From Paenibacillus periandrae (GTDB lineage Bacteria; Bacillota; Bacilli; Paenibacillales; NBRC-103111), in the NCBI RefSeq assembly GCF_022458865.1, contig NZ_JAJNMU010000002.1:310001-374000 (forward strand): a DNA stretch of 64,000 nucleotides, written 5' to 3'. This document shows, piece after piece, positions 45,699 to 54,354 of this stretch. The notes below the pieces were generated by a model that was not told the origin of the DNA, ran no database searches, and saw only the letters and a program-made list of their open reading frames with translations. Position 1 is the first letter of the stretch. Each line of letters starts with the position of its first letter. The translations under genes and the position numbers were made by a program.

Positions 45699-46337
45699 TT
45701 ACAGCAAGTTTTTTTTGAATTTGGCAGGTACTCCAGCGTACAAGGTTTGCTCTGGCACGTCCTCCTTTACAAAGGCACCTCCACCAATGACGGACCAGGG
45801 TCCAATTGTCGTTTTTTCACGGATGGATGAACCGATTCCGATATATGCTCCTTCCTGAATCGTAACATTCCCTGCGATCTGAACACCGGGAGCAATCGTC
45901 ACATAATCCTCGATTCGATCATCGTGACTGATATTCACGCTTCGGTTTATAATAACGAAATTCTCTATTACCACGTTTGTGGTTAATATCGTTCCTTCAC
46001 AAATGACGTTACCTACTCCTACACGATTCCGTTTAGACATGAATACAGAAGGATGTACCAACGTTTCTGCAAACTGAAAACCTAATTTTTTCGTTTTTTC
46101 CACTAATCGTTTTTTTAAAGCTGGACTGCCCACTCCAGCGCATACAATTTTTACCTTCTCTTGTAGCGAAGAGATATCTGGCAAATCACCTAGAACCGGA
46201 ACATCATCTACAATCTGCCCTTTGTATTCAGGCCGTTCATCCAGAAACCCCGTCACTTCTATTCCGATTTGCTCACAAAGGTGAAGAACCTCGCGGGCAT
46301 GACCCCCACATCCCCATATCACAAGTGACTTTATGAT
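45699..46337 (-). CDS. PglD/NeuD/VioB-like sugar O/N-acyltransferase, start codon unresolved
   Basis: A protein of about 212 residues: an N-terminal Rossmann-like sugar-binding part (LVIWGCGGHAREV) and a left-handed beta-helix with hexapeptide repeats (GNVICEGTILTTNVVIENFV, NVTIQEGAYIGIGSSI). In this family a conserved His (NISHDDR here) acts as base. It would acylate the 4-amino group of the product of the adjacent aminotransferase. Homology, a length equal to the paralog at 50662-51300, and an AGAAGGG ribosome site all point to a start at 46337, but the codon there is ATC. The nearest usual starts are GTG 46322 (no ribosome site) and ATG 46391 (60-bp overlap). Confidence 0.83.
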   Translation of the reverse strand: MIKSLVIWGCGGHAREVLHLCEQIGIEVTGFLDERPEYKGQIVDDVPVLGDLPDISSLQEKVKIVCAGVGSPALKKRLVEKTKKLGFQFAETLVHPSVFMSKRNRVGVGNVICEGTILTTNVVIENFVIINRSVNISHDDRIEDYVTIAPGVQIAGNVTIQEGAYIGIGSSIREKTTIGPWSVIGGGAFVKEDVPEQTLYAGVPAKFKKNLL

Positions 46338-47446
46338 GGAATCATCCCTTCTACAACCAAATGAACATCTTGATTGGTCATTTCTTCCCATAGAGGTAGG
46401 CTTACGATGCGACTGGATATTTGCTCCGTAACTGGCAAAGGCGTGTGTGGATACCCATTCAATAGTGGGTGTTGATGGCAAGGAGGAGCAAAATAAGTAC
46501 GTGCTTCGATGTTTTGACTCGCAAGCGAGTGAATGATGTCACGATTGTATAGACCATCCGGGCAGCACATCGACATAAATTGATAAGGAATTTCCCCTAC
46601 AGCCTTTTGAACAGTCCAGCCTTTATTGAATAGATCCTTTTGATCTAATTGCTCCAGGTACCAGGTATAAATTTGCTGTCTCGCTTTGATTTTGTCATCA
46701 AAAATATCCAGAGTGGATAAGGCAATCGCCGCCGTATATTCGGAGATTTTTCCATTTAATCCAAGCAGGGTCGTTTCTCTATTCGTAGAAAATCCGAAAT
46801 TTTCCGCTTGACGAATACGGGAAATTAACTCCGGATTTGCACTGTATATTAATCCTCCTTCTCCGACACCAAACGATTTGGTAGCGTGAAAGCTATACAC
46901 GACGCAACCAGGAAATCCCTTTCCAAAATGATTGTGGCTATCCGTCACTCCAAAGCTGGCAGCTGCATCTACAACCACAGGTATCCCGGATTCATGAATC
47001 TGTCGATAGAAATCGAGGTTCATATGGGTTCCAAAGGTAGCGTATGGAAGAACGGCGGCAACTTCATCACCCAATATTTGCAGGCACTCACTCACCTTTT
47101 TCTCGTCCATACACCAGTTATCCGAATCAATATCTACAAAAAACGGTTCCAAGCCACACCATATGGCAGCCAAGGGGGTAGCAGCAAATGTAAAGCTCGG
47201 CATCAAGACATATTTTCCTTTGGGACGTTTACTTTGGGAAATAGCCAATATCAAACCAATGGTCGCATTGTTAACTGTTGTAGCAGCTCCCAGGTGGTCA
47301 AAGTATTCATCCATTACTCTATGTTCAAAGCGTGTATTGAGGGGGCCGAAATTACTGTAAATTCGAGACGATTCTATCTCTGTCAAATAAGGGATCAGCG
47401 TATCATGCTTGACCAGATTAGGTCGTAAAAATGGAATTTTTATCAT
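46331..47446 (-). CDS. DegT/DnrJ/EryC1 sugar aminotransferase (VioA-like)
   Basis: A 371-residue PLP-dependent aminotransferase. Motifs: SRIYSNFGPLNTRFE near the N-terminus, SFTFAATPLAAIW, VVVDAAASFG, and the PLP lysine in YSFHATKSFGVGEGG. Such enzymes put an amino group on a 4-keto-6-deoxy nucleotide sugar. The YSNFGPL segment and the adjacent PglD-type acyltransferase recall the VioA/VioB pair that makes dTDP-N-acetylviosamine; RmlA and RmlB, encoded at 59-60.7 kb, could supply the substrate. The exact product is inferred. A GGAG lies 17 bases before the ATG, a weak fit. First gene of its operon. Confidence 0.88.
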   Translation of the reverse strand: MIKIPFLRPNLVKHDTLIPYLTEIESSRIYSNFGPLNTRFEHRVMDEYFDHLGAATTVNNATIGLILAISQSKRPKGKYVLMPSFTFAATPLAAIWCGLEPFFVDIDSDNWCMDEKKVSECLQILGDEVAAVLPYATFGTHMNLDFYRQIHESGIPVVVDAAASFGVTDSHNHFGKGFPGCVVYSFHATKSFGVGEGGLIYSANPELISRIRQAENFGFSTNRETTLLGLNGKISEYTAAIALSTLDIFDDKIKARQQIYTWYLEQLDQKDLFNKGWTVQKAVGEIPYQFMSMCCPDGLYNRDIIHSLASQNIEARTYFAPPCHQHPLLNGYPHTPLPVTEQISSRIVSLPLWEEMTNQDVHLVVEGMIPS

Positions 47447-47661
47447 GATGGGATATTTTGTCAGCTCCTTTCTTTACCTTAGATATATATATGTCATACT
47501 ATCGCTTTGGTCATAGACACCAACTGATGATTAATAATATTGAATGGGCATGGGGTCATATTTTCCGATATTCCCGATATATATAAATCGATGTATACCT
47601 ACTTACCTATACTCAACACGGGTCTCAAGTTTGTGTTGGCTATCTTAAAAGGGGGATGAAC

Positions 47662-49191
47662 GTGTCAGCGAATCAAACTCCATTATTGACAACTCATCTG
47701 TTTGTTTCCAAAAATGACACTTGGGATGGATTCGAAAATATGTTGGCCAGACTGGATGAAAGTGGCATCACAGTAAAGTTGTATGAACCTGAGGATGCCT
47801 TATTGGCTATAAACCCCAAAAGTCCCCGAGTCTATGTTTCATTGGGAACAGGATGGGAACCATTTAAGACATTGAATGCCTTGCCAGTTCAAGAGAGGAA
47901 ACGTTGGCTGCATTATAAATCTCCTGATGAAATTCAACCCTCCCTATTATTTTACTGCTGGTTCAAGCAGACCGAACCTCTCCCTGAAAATAAAACCCTA
48001 AGTCCGACTCGTTTTTCTTCAGATCATCCCTTAGTGTCCATATTCACAGCAAGCTACAGGTCCAAAGACAAAATCCAGCGACCTTATCGCTCTCTATTGA
48101 ATCAGACTTACTCCAATTGGGAATGGGTCATTGTAGATGACTCCGGTGATGAGGACGAGACATACAACCAGGACTTACTCTCTTTAGATGATCCCCGTGT
48201 ACGGAGATATCGCCAGGACTCACGTAATGGCTATATAGGAGCTATCAAGCGGTATGCAGCAGGTTTATGTACGGGGGATATTTTAGTAGAGGTTGATCAT
48301 GACGACGAGCTGACTCCTGATTGTCTGAAGAAGATCGTCGCTGCTTTCCAACAGCACCCGGAAAGCGGCTTTGCTTATGGCGACTGTTCAGAGGTATTTA
48401 TAGGGACCCATCATGCTCACTGGTACGGCTGGGATTGCGGTTTTGGATACAGTATGTATTATCGGGTATGGGTTCATACGATGAATCGATGGCAAAATGT
48501 GCAAAAGCATTCTACCATCAACGGGAATACGATTCGACATTTGGTTGGTTTACCGAATCATCCGCGTGCGTGGACGAGGGATTTTTACCATCAGATTGGA
48601 GGACATCGCGAAGAATTATTGGTTGCAGACGATTATGATCTGTTGGTCCGGTCGTTTCTTAGTACACGATTTGTAGCGATACCTGATTTACTCTATATCC
48701 AATATCGCAATGAAAATGGAGATAATTCTACTTTTCACAGAAATGGGCAGATTCAGATTCTGGTCAACGCACTGTATAGCTATTACAGTCAAAGAATTCA
48801 TACGAGAGTGGATGAACTCGGTTTACTCGATGATATACCCTATAATCGTATATGGGAGACGGCTGCAGATCACCCTGCACGGAAATCTGCTCATATCATT
48901 CACGAACAAGAATCCCGAGTTTCAATTCTGTTTCCTATCCCCCACTCCCATTCTACAAATGAGCACCCGCAATTACTTAAGACTCTTCAAAAGGGTATGG
49001 AATCGGGCTTTACAGATATCGAAGTCGTTGTCGTAGGTCGTGTTCCTGCTGAAGTCGAGATCTTTGCGTCGATAGCACCCATGGGCGCCATCCGCTGGTG
49101 GCCTATGGAACCGGATGATACATTAGAAACGTGTATCCAATATGCCAAGTTTTGTGCTTCATGCAAGGAGAAAGTAATCGTGCAGCCATAA
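47662..49191 (+). CDS. Large GT2 glycosyltransferase of the sugar cassette
   Basis: A 509-residue enzyme. The first 120 residues form an extra domain of unknown type (LFVSKNDTWDGFENMLARLD). The GT2 domain follows: PLVSIFTASYRSKDKIQR, WVIVDDSGDEDETY, ILVEVDHDDELTPDCL (DHDD metal site), ADDYDLLVRSFLSTRFVAIP. The last 100 residues are mixed alpha/beta and unassigned. GTG 47662 is chosen because AAAAGGGGG lies six bases before it; ATG 47656 sits inside the ribosome site. It is divergent from the aminotransferase operon within the repeat-flanked cassette. Confidence 0.88.
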   Translation: MSANQTPLLTTHLFVSKNDTWDGFENMLARLDESGITVKLYEPEDALLAINPKSPRVYVSLGTGWEPFKTLNALPVQERKRWLHYKSPDEIQPSLLFYCWFKQTEPLPENKTLSPTRFSSDHPLVSIFTASYRSKDKIQRPYRSLLNQTYSNWEWVIVDDSGDEDETYNQDLLSLDDPRVRRYRQDSRNGYIGAIKRYAAGLCTGDILVEVDHDDELTPDCLKKIVAAFQQHPESGFAYGDCSEVFIGTHHAHWYGWDCGFGYSMYYRVWVHTMNRWQNVQKHSTINGNTIRHLVGLPNHPRAWTRDFYHQIGGHREELLVADDYDLLVRSFLSTRFVAIPDLLYIQYRNENGDNSTFHRNGQIQILVNALYSYYSQRIHTRVDELGLLDDIPYNRIWETAADHPARKSAHIIHEQESRVSILFPIPHSHSTNEHPQLLKTLQKGMESGFTDIEVVVVGRVPAEVEIFASIAPMGAIRWWPMEPDDTLETCIQYAKFCASCKEKVIVQP

Positions 49192-49308
49192 CCTATATAT
49201 GGCAGAATGTTGCTTCCGGCAAGGGGATAGCCATTGTAGTACGAAGTGTTAAAAGGAAGAAATGGGCTTATTGTCCCTCCTCACCATGAGTCCATTTTGC
49301 AGGCCAAC

Positions 49309-49342
49309 GCATATATTACGATAACTTGATTGATATCGCGAA
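49309..49342 (+). repeat. 34-bp direct repeat, copy B (right edge of sugar cassette)
   Basis: Same element as 44594-44627 (three mismatches), same orientation. It begins with CATATATTA, which fits a sigma-K -10 box, and lies 54 bp above the aminotransferase at 49397. Copy A changes the first base of that box and has no gene in the same direction, so a promoter role is uncertain. Confidence 0.85.
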
Positions 49343-49396
49343 TCGCGTTTGGAAAGCATTTTCCTGCGGAGCATGTACTGGGAGGAATAATTAGGG

Positions 49397-50521
49397 ATGG
49401 AAAAATTTCACAACGTGGCACAGCCCATACTGAATGGAAATGAAAAAAAGTATGTCATGGATTGTTTGGACTCCACATGGATCTCTTCTAATGGATCCTA
49501 CATTCATAAATTCGAACAGGAATTTGCTCAATTTGTTCAAACCAAGCATGCCATAGCGTGCAGTAATGGAACAACGGCACTTCATCTCGCTCTAATGGGA
49601 CACGGGGTTACAGAACATGATGAAGTGATCGTTCCTTCATTTACATTCGTTGCTACAGCCAATGCCGTAGCACATTGCGGAGCCACCCCTGTATTCGTTG
49701 ATGCTGAACCCGATACCTGGAATATAAACCCTCTATTCATTGAAGAGAAAATAACTCCACGCACCAAAGGCATCATTGCTGTTCATCTTTATGGACATCC
49801 TGCCGATATGGACCCTATTATGGAAATCGCTAATAAATACGGTTTATTTGTTATTGAGGATGCAGCTGAGGCGACTGGAGCCGAATATAAGGGAAAAAAA
49901 GTGGGCTCTATCGGAAATAGTGCTATTTTCAGCTTATTTGGCAATAAAATCATTACGACAGGTGAGGGTGGGATCGTAACCACAAACGATGACGAATTTA
50001 CACAAAGGATCCGGTTGTTAAAAGGTCAAGGCATGGATCCCAATCGCCGCTACTGGCACCCTGTTATTGGATATAACTATAGAATGACCAATATTCAGGC
50101 CGCCATCGGCTGTGCACAATTGGAAAATATACAATGGCACGTTGAGCAAAGAATACGTATTGCCGGACTTTATAAAGAACAGCTTCAATCATGCTCAGCC
50201 CTCACAATGCCCGTTCAAAAGGATTGGGCCAAAAACGTATATTGGCTATTCAGTGTACTGCTGAATGACGTAACCGAAGCTGGGCGCGACGTACTGATAG
50301 AACGGCTGGTTAGGCTTGGAATCGAAACGAGACCTTTTTTTCACCCTATGCATGCTTTACCTCCTTATCAGCATTTGCAGCCTCAATCTGAGTTTCCTGT
50401 AGCCAACCGGATCAGTTCCCAGGGAATTAATTTGCCGAGCTCGGGAGATCTGACCGCTGAAGAGATACATTTTATAAGTGACAGCTTCAAAAAGGTGTTA
50501 TCGGATGTGCTGCATAACTGA
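49397..50521 (+). CDS. DegT-family aminotransferase, perosamine synthase-like
   Basis: A 374-residue PLP enzyme: GSYIHKFEQEFAQFV, CSNGTTALHLAL, VPSFTFVATANAVAH, FVIEDAAEATGAEYKGKKVG, and the PLP lysine in FSLFGNKIITTGEGG. This combination is typical of GDP-perosamine synthases (Per/RfbE), which aminate GDP-4-keto-6-deoxymannose. The window also encodes ManC and a Gmd-like dehydratase, so GDP-perosamine is a coherent prediction. GGGAGG lies about ten bases before the ATG. A strong bidirectional terminator separates it from the acyltransferase on the other strand. Confidence 0.9.
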   Translation: MEKFHNVAQPILNGNEKKYVMDCLDSTWISSNGSYIHKFEQEFAQFVQTKHAIACSNGTTALHLALMGHGVTEHDEVIVPSFTFVATANAVAHCGATPVFVDAEPDTWNINPLFIEEKITPRTKGIIAVHLYGHPADMDPIMEIANKYGLFVIEDAAEATGAEYKGKKVGSIGNSAIFSLFGNKIITTGEGGIVTTNDDEFTQRIRLLKGQGMDPNRRYWHPVIGYNYRMTNIQAAIGCAQLENIQWHVEQRIRIAGLYKEQLQSCSALTMPVQKDWAKNVYWLFSVLLNDVTEAGRDVLIERLVRLGIETRPFFHPMHALPPYQHLQPQSEFPVANRISSQGINLPSSGDLTAEEIHFISDSFKKVLSDVLHN

Positions 50522-50564
50522 ATTCCCAGGCTGATCACACATATCCTCTTTTCTACTTATAGAC

Positions 50565-50599
50565 AAAAGACGTTTCCTCATGTCGGGAAACGTCTTTTT
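50565..50599. terminator. Bidirectional terminator between convergent genes
   Basis: AAAAGACGTTTCC and GGGAAACGTCTTTTT form a long stem around TCATGTC, with A and T runs on the two sides, serving the genes ending at 50521 and 50662. Confidence 0.92.
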
Positions 50600-50661
50600 C
50601 AATGCCACTGGCTACCTGTCACAGTCTTGTTTTAGCGTGATTACCTACTGATGCAGCATTT

Positions 50662-51300
50662 TTAATCCCGCTGTCTCATTACCCGGGCAGGCACTCCTAC
50701 GGCCAGGCAATGATGCGGAATTATATCGACCACGACAGCTCCTGCACCTAATATGGACCATTCACCAATATGCATGCCGTCTATAACTTTGGTTCCTGTC
50801 CCAAGAAATACGCCCTCTTCGACGACAACATGCCCCGATAGAGTTACCCCTGGTGCTGCATGACACATAGGCCCGATCTTGCAATCGTGATCAATAGATG
50901 CATTCGTATTAATAATGGTCCCGTCGCCAATGTGGGCATCTACCTGTATGACCGCGCCAGGCATGATGGCAATGCCCGTACCTAACTGTGCTGAAGATGC
51001 CACGTAAGCAAATCGGCTGATTGCGTTAACAAAATGAAAACCAATGAAGGCAGCTTTGCGGGATAGCCGCTGCCTTACGGCATTATCACCGATCGCAATA
51101 AAAGCATGTTGAATTCCCGAATCATACAATTCCTGCAGTATGGTATCATCCCCCAGAATCGCTATACCTGAGACCCATCCCCTGGCATAAGGGTCCGTAC
51201 AACCAACGATATCAATCTCAGGATCAGATTTCAGGATGTCGATGATAACCTTGGCATGTCCGCCGCAGCCAATAATAACCACCTTCGTTTTGGGTAACAT
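50662..51300 (-). CDS. PglD/NeuD-like sugar acyltransferase
   Basis: A 212-residue enzyme with KVVIIGCGGHAKVIIDIL at the N-terminus and a hexapeptide beta-helix (GTIINTNASIDHDCKIG with the catalytic-type His, GVTLSGHVVVEEGVFLGTG). It would transfer an acetyl or other acyl group to the amino sugar made by a neighbouring aminotransferase; the perosamine-synthase-like gene on the opposite strand is the natural partner (as Per and PerB). It starts 19 bp after the GT4 gene above it, in the same operon. Confidence 0.9.
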   Translation of the reverse strand: MLPKTKVVIIGCGGHAKVIIDILKSDPEIDIVGCTDPYARGWVSGIAILGDDTILQELYDSGIQHAFIAIGDNAVRQRLSRKAAFIGFHFVNAISRFAYVASSAQLGTGIAIMPGAVIQVDAHIGDGTIINTNASIDHDCKIGPMCHAAPGVTLSGHVVVEEGVFLGTGTKVIDGMHIGEWSILGAGAVVVDIIPHHCLAVGVPARVMRQRD

Positions 51301-51319
51301 GCCGCTCTTCCTTTCGTTA

Positions 51320-53062
51320 TTATTGCTTCTTGCTCAACACTTCATCAAACAAGCTGTCATATTCACGAGCGGCATCTGACCATGTCCTCCTGAGTACCCC
51401 TCTTAGTGCAGCTTTTTGTAATGGAGCCAGCCCTTCGTGAGCATGCCATAGCTTTCTAATCGCGGCTTCAATCTCTTTTACAGAGTAAGGGTCAAAAGAA
51501 ATAAAAGCACTCATATCGGTTATGACCTCTGTTGCCACATCAATTCTGCTTATTGCGACAGGGGTATCAACCGTCAAGGATTCCAATATGGGAAACGGAC
51601 AGCTTCCTTCAAAAAGAGTGGGGACTATCGTACCAACAGCATATTTATATAACGAAGGAAGATCAGCCGACGTGAGTCTTCCCAAAAACACAACACTGTT
51701 TCGCTCTTCCTGACTGTGACAACGCTCCATAAGTTCACGGATCCTTTTTTCAAAGGGGCGGTTCCTATAGTCATCGGTCAACACCAGACGAAGCCCTGAA
51801 GCTTTGCCTTCAGACGTTTTTTTGAAATTCAGAAATGCCTCGATCAGGCGGTCATGATTTTTATGCAATCGCATAACCGAAGGAAAAACCAGATATGGAT
51901 TGTGCAAATTGTACTTGCGACGGAATGTGGTCTCAAAGCGCACACCCAGCGATCGATATTCCTCCAAAGGCGGCGCCAAACGAATGACCCGCGTCTGATG
52001 CAAAGGCAGTTTGAGAAATTTCAATCCTTCATGATCCCGGATGTAATTGGAGTTAAATACAACCTTGGCCGCCTTGCCAGCCATAGCATCGACGATAGGC
52101 TGCAGATGGGTTAGAAACTCCGGCTGCTGGTCGGCGTACAGCTCCTTGAAATGCAGATAGACCAAATCATGCACACAAAGCACATAAGGCTTGCTCAGCT
52201 CCAAGGCCCACTTCAAGCCAACATAAGGAACACACCAAATATCCACATCCAGATGCCGATTCAACCAACCCATATTCGGAAAGCTGTGAATCCATAGCCG
52301 GTTTGAATATGTGGAGAGCTGCTTGCTCAACAACTGCTCTGCTTGCCCCTTGTTTGGCTGTGTTATGGCAATGTGGACCATAACATCGCTGCGGTTGCGC
52401 AGCCAGCCTTCCACCAGCCTGCCGATAAAGCTCCCAATACCTTCGCCGGAAAGTGTTACGGGGTGGTGATAACCAAGAAATACACCTATATGCTTCATAG
52501 ACCCATTAGATGCGTGCTTCATTGCATAGTTGTAGGAAGAGTTTTTCACCAAAAAAGGACGATGCTTGCTTAACAATTCCTGAAGCTCCTCAGATAACAA
52601 AAATCCGCTTCTAATTGCTGTGCGTGCTGTCCCTGCTTCAAGCTGCTGTATATAGCTTTGCAGTTCCTGATCATCCGGCTGTCGATTAAGAAATTCCTGA
52701 TACAATGCTCTAATAAATGTCCCATGATCAGCATGGACAAGTCGCTGTAGCACTCGGGCCAGCGGGAATTTATCGGAGAATTGCCTGGATGAATTATCAT
52801 ATAACGCTGCGGCTTCCTGACTTTGCAGGATGGCATCCATCAGCACAAGCCTCGGACATCCTCCTTGAAGCTGAGTGAGATGGGAGTGAAATCCGGCTTC
52901 ATCCGGCTCCCGCAGCAATAATTGCTTATACAGCTCCCAAATGAACAGCTCCTCCTCCAGATCCATAAGCTCGCCAATAATTTCAAAGGCAATCAGACCC
53001 TCTCCCTTTTCTAGCTTTTTACTAAGTTCCTTACTGCTATTCCTTAATTGCGATGCATCCAT
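51320..53062 (-). CDS. GT4 glycosyltransferase with N-terminal DUF4214-type repeats
   Basis: A 580-residue fusion. Residues 35-175 hold two DUF4214-like helical units (FIWELYKQLLLREPDEAGF and FIRALYQEFLNRQPDDQEL), a module known from bacterial surface and glycan proteins. The GT4 domain follows from about 200: GVFLGYHHPVTLSGEGIGSF, YVLCVHDLVYLHF, VFPSVMRLHKNHDRLIEAF, VPTLFEGSCPFPILESL with the EGxxxPxxE sugar-nucleotide motif. ATG 53062 is chosen (GAGGAG upstream); the frame extends 34 codons further without a better site. It is divergent from the TPR GT2 gene. Confidence 0.88.
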   Translation of the reverse strand: MDASQLRNSSKELSKKLEKGEGLIAFEIIGELMDLEEELFIWELYKQLLLREPDEAGFHSHLTQLQGGCPRLVLMDAILQSQEAAALYDNSSRQFSDKFPLARVLQRLVHADHGTFIRALYQEFLNRQPDDQELQSYIQQLEAGTARTAIRSGFLLSEELQELLSKHRPFLVKNSSYNYAMKHASNGSMKHIGVFLGYHHPVTLSGEGIGSFIGRLVEGWLRNRSDVMVHIAITQPNKGQAEQLLSKQLSTYSNRLWIHSFPNMGWLNRHLDVDIWCVPYVGLKWALELSKPYVLCVHDLVYLHFKELYADQQPEFLTHLQPIVDAMAGKAAKVVFNSNYIRDHEGLKFLKLPLHQTRVIRLAPPLEEYRSLGVRFETTFRRKYNLHNPYLVFPSVMRLHKNHDRLIEAFLNFKKTSEGKASGLRLVLTDDYRNRPFEKRIRELMERCHSQEERNSVVFLGRLTSADLPSLYKYAVGTIVPTLFEGSCPFPILESLTVDTPVAISRIDVATEVITDMSAFISFDPYSVKEIEAAIRKLWHAHEGLAPLQKAALRGVLRRTWSDAAREYDSLFDEVLSKKQ

Positions 53063-53205
53063 ACGGGGATTCACTCCTCTTACAGCTCTTGTCAAAGTAT
53101 TACAGTATATTAGACTAGCAAACGCTTCGTCACGGCAAAAGTCACTGAACTGCACCGGTTGCATACGCTAATGAATAGGAATCTCCAATGAAAGGAGTGC
53201 CAACA

Positions 53206-54288
53206 GTGATCACGATCAGCCTATGTATGATTGTTAAGAATGAGGAAGAATCATTAGGAAGGTGTCTGGGTTCTGTTCAATCGCTCGTAGATGAGATTAT
53301 TATTGTCGACACAGGCTCAACAGACAGGACCAAGGAAATTGCTGAGCAATATAACGCGAAGATATATGACTTTGAGTGGATTAACGATTTTGCCGCAGCC
53401 CGGAATTATTCCTTTTCATTAGCGACTATGGAATATATATGGTGGCTTGATGCCGACGATGTCCTGTTGGAAAAGGACAGGGAAAAGCTGCTTCAGCTGA
53501 AAAGTACGTTTGATAGGAGCATTGACTCGCTGGCGATGGATTACCATTTGAACACCGGACCCGATGGCAAGCCAACCTTCAGCATGAAACGCAATCGGAT
53601 CGTCCGAAGAGCCTGCGGCTTTCAATGGCATGGTTTTGTCCATGAGTATTTGGCCGTTCACGGCAATATTGTCCCCAGCGCTATCGCCGTCACGCACCAA
53701 AAAAATAAAGAGTACACGAGCCGCAATCTCGATATTTATGAGGAGCACAGAGCCAAACAGACTCCCTTCTCACCACGGGAAACGTACTACTATGCCAACG
53801 AATTAAAAGACCATCGCCAGTTCGAGAACGCCATTATTCAGTACCAGGCCTTTCTGGATACGAAGCAAGGTTGGATCGAGGATGTCATAGCAGCCAGCTG
53901 TAAAATCGCGGATTGCTATGAAGCGATCGATAAGATTGATGAAGCTTTGGCAGCTATTCTGAAATCGTTGGAATATGCGGTTCCAAGGGCTGAGTCTGTC
54001 TTTCGATTAGGGCGTTATTTCATGCATAGAGACGCACTGGAGCAAGCGATCTTCTGGCTATCAATGGCGACTACGCTTGAACCTCCTCAAGAAAGCTGGG
54101 GCATGCAGCAATCAGGCTATTGGACATGGCTCCCCCATGTACAGCTGTGTATTTGCTATTACCGGAAAGGAGATATGATCAAATCCTATTATCATAATGA
54201 AATTGCTCTTACCTACCATCCTGATGATGAAATGATGCTAAACAATCGAAAATTATTGCTGCCTTACCAGCCTGATGGTCCTGAATAA
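53206..54288 (+). CDS. SunS-like GT2 glycosyltransferase with TPR repeats
   Basis: A 360-residue enzyme. The GT2 domain is ISLCMIVKNEEESLGRCLG, IIIVDTGSTDRTKEIAEQY, YIWWLDADDVLLEKDRE (DADD metal site), FQWHGFVHEYLAVHGNI. From about residue 190 there are TPR-type helices (YYYANELKDHRQFENAIIQY, KIADCYEAIDKIDEALAAIL, YYRKGDMIKSYYHNEIAL). It is the complete form of the second domain seen in the proteins at 1-1314 and 1409-2668. GTG 53206 follows AAAGGAG by eight bases and is preferred to ATG 53188, which overlaps that site. Confidence 0.9.
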   Translation: MITISLCMIVKNEEESLGRCLGSVQSLVDEIIIVDTGSTDRTKEIAEQYNAKIYDFEWINDFAAARNYSFSLATMEYIWWLDADDVLLEKDREKLLQLKSTFDRSIDSLAMDYHLNTGPDGKPTFSMKRNRIVRRACGFQWHGFVHEYLAVHGNIVPSAIAVTHQKNKEYTSRNLDIYEEHRAKQTPFSPRETYYYANELKDHRQFENAIIQYQAFLDTKQGWIEDVIAASCKIADCYEAIDKIDEALAAILKSLEYAVPRAESVFRLGRYFMHRDALEQAIFWLSMATTLEPPQESWGMQQSGYWTWLPHVQLCICYYRKGDMIKSYYHNEIALTYHPDDEMMLNNRKLLLPYQPDGPE

Positions 54289-54302
54289 TCGGATATGCTA
54301 AC

Positions 54303-54345
54303 AAAAAGGATCCTGCACAGCTTGGTTTGTGCAGGACCCTTTTTG
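54303..54345. terminator. Bidirectional terminator
   Basis: AAAAAGG-TCCTGCACA pairs with TGTGCAGGA-CCTTTTT around a short loop, between the convergent genes ending at 54288 and 54355. Confidence 0.9.
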
Positions 54346-54354
54346 TTATGTGAA

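Noticed and set aside
49309..49342. Sigma-K promoter read from CATATATTA in the 34-bp repeat
   Set aside because: No AC-type -35 element at 16-17 bp; copy A has an altered box and no gene in the same direction. CATATATTA also occurs at 56368 next to a pseudogene.
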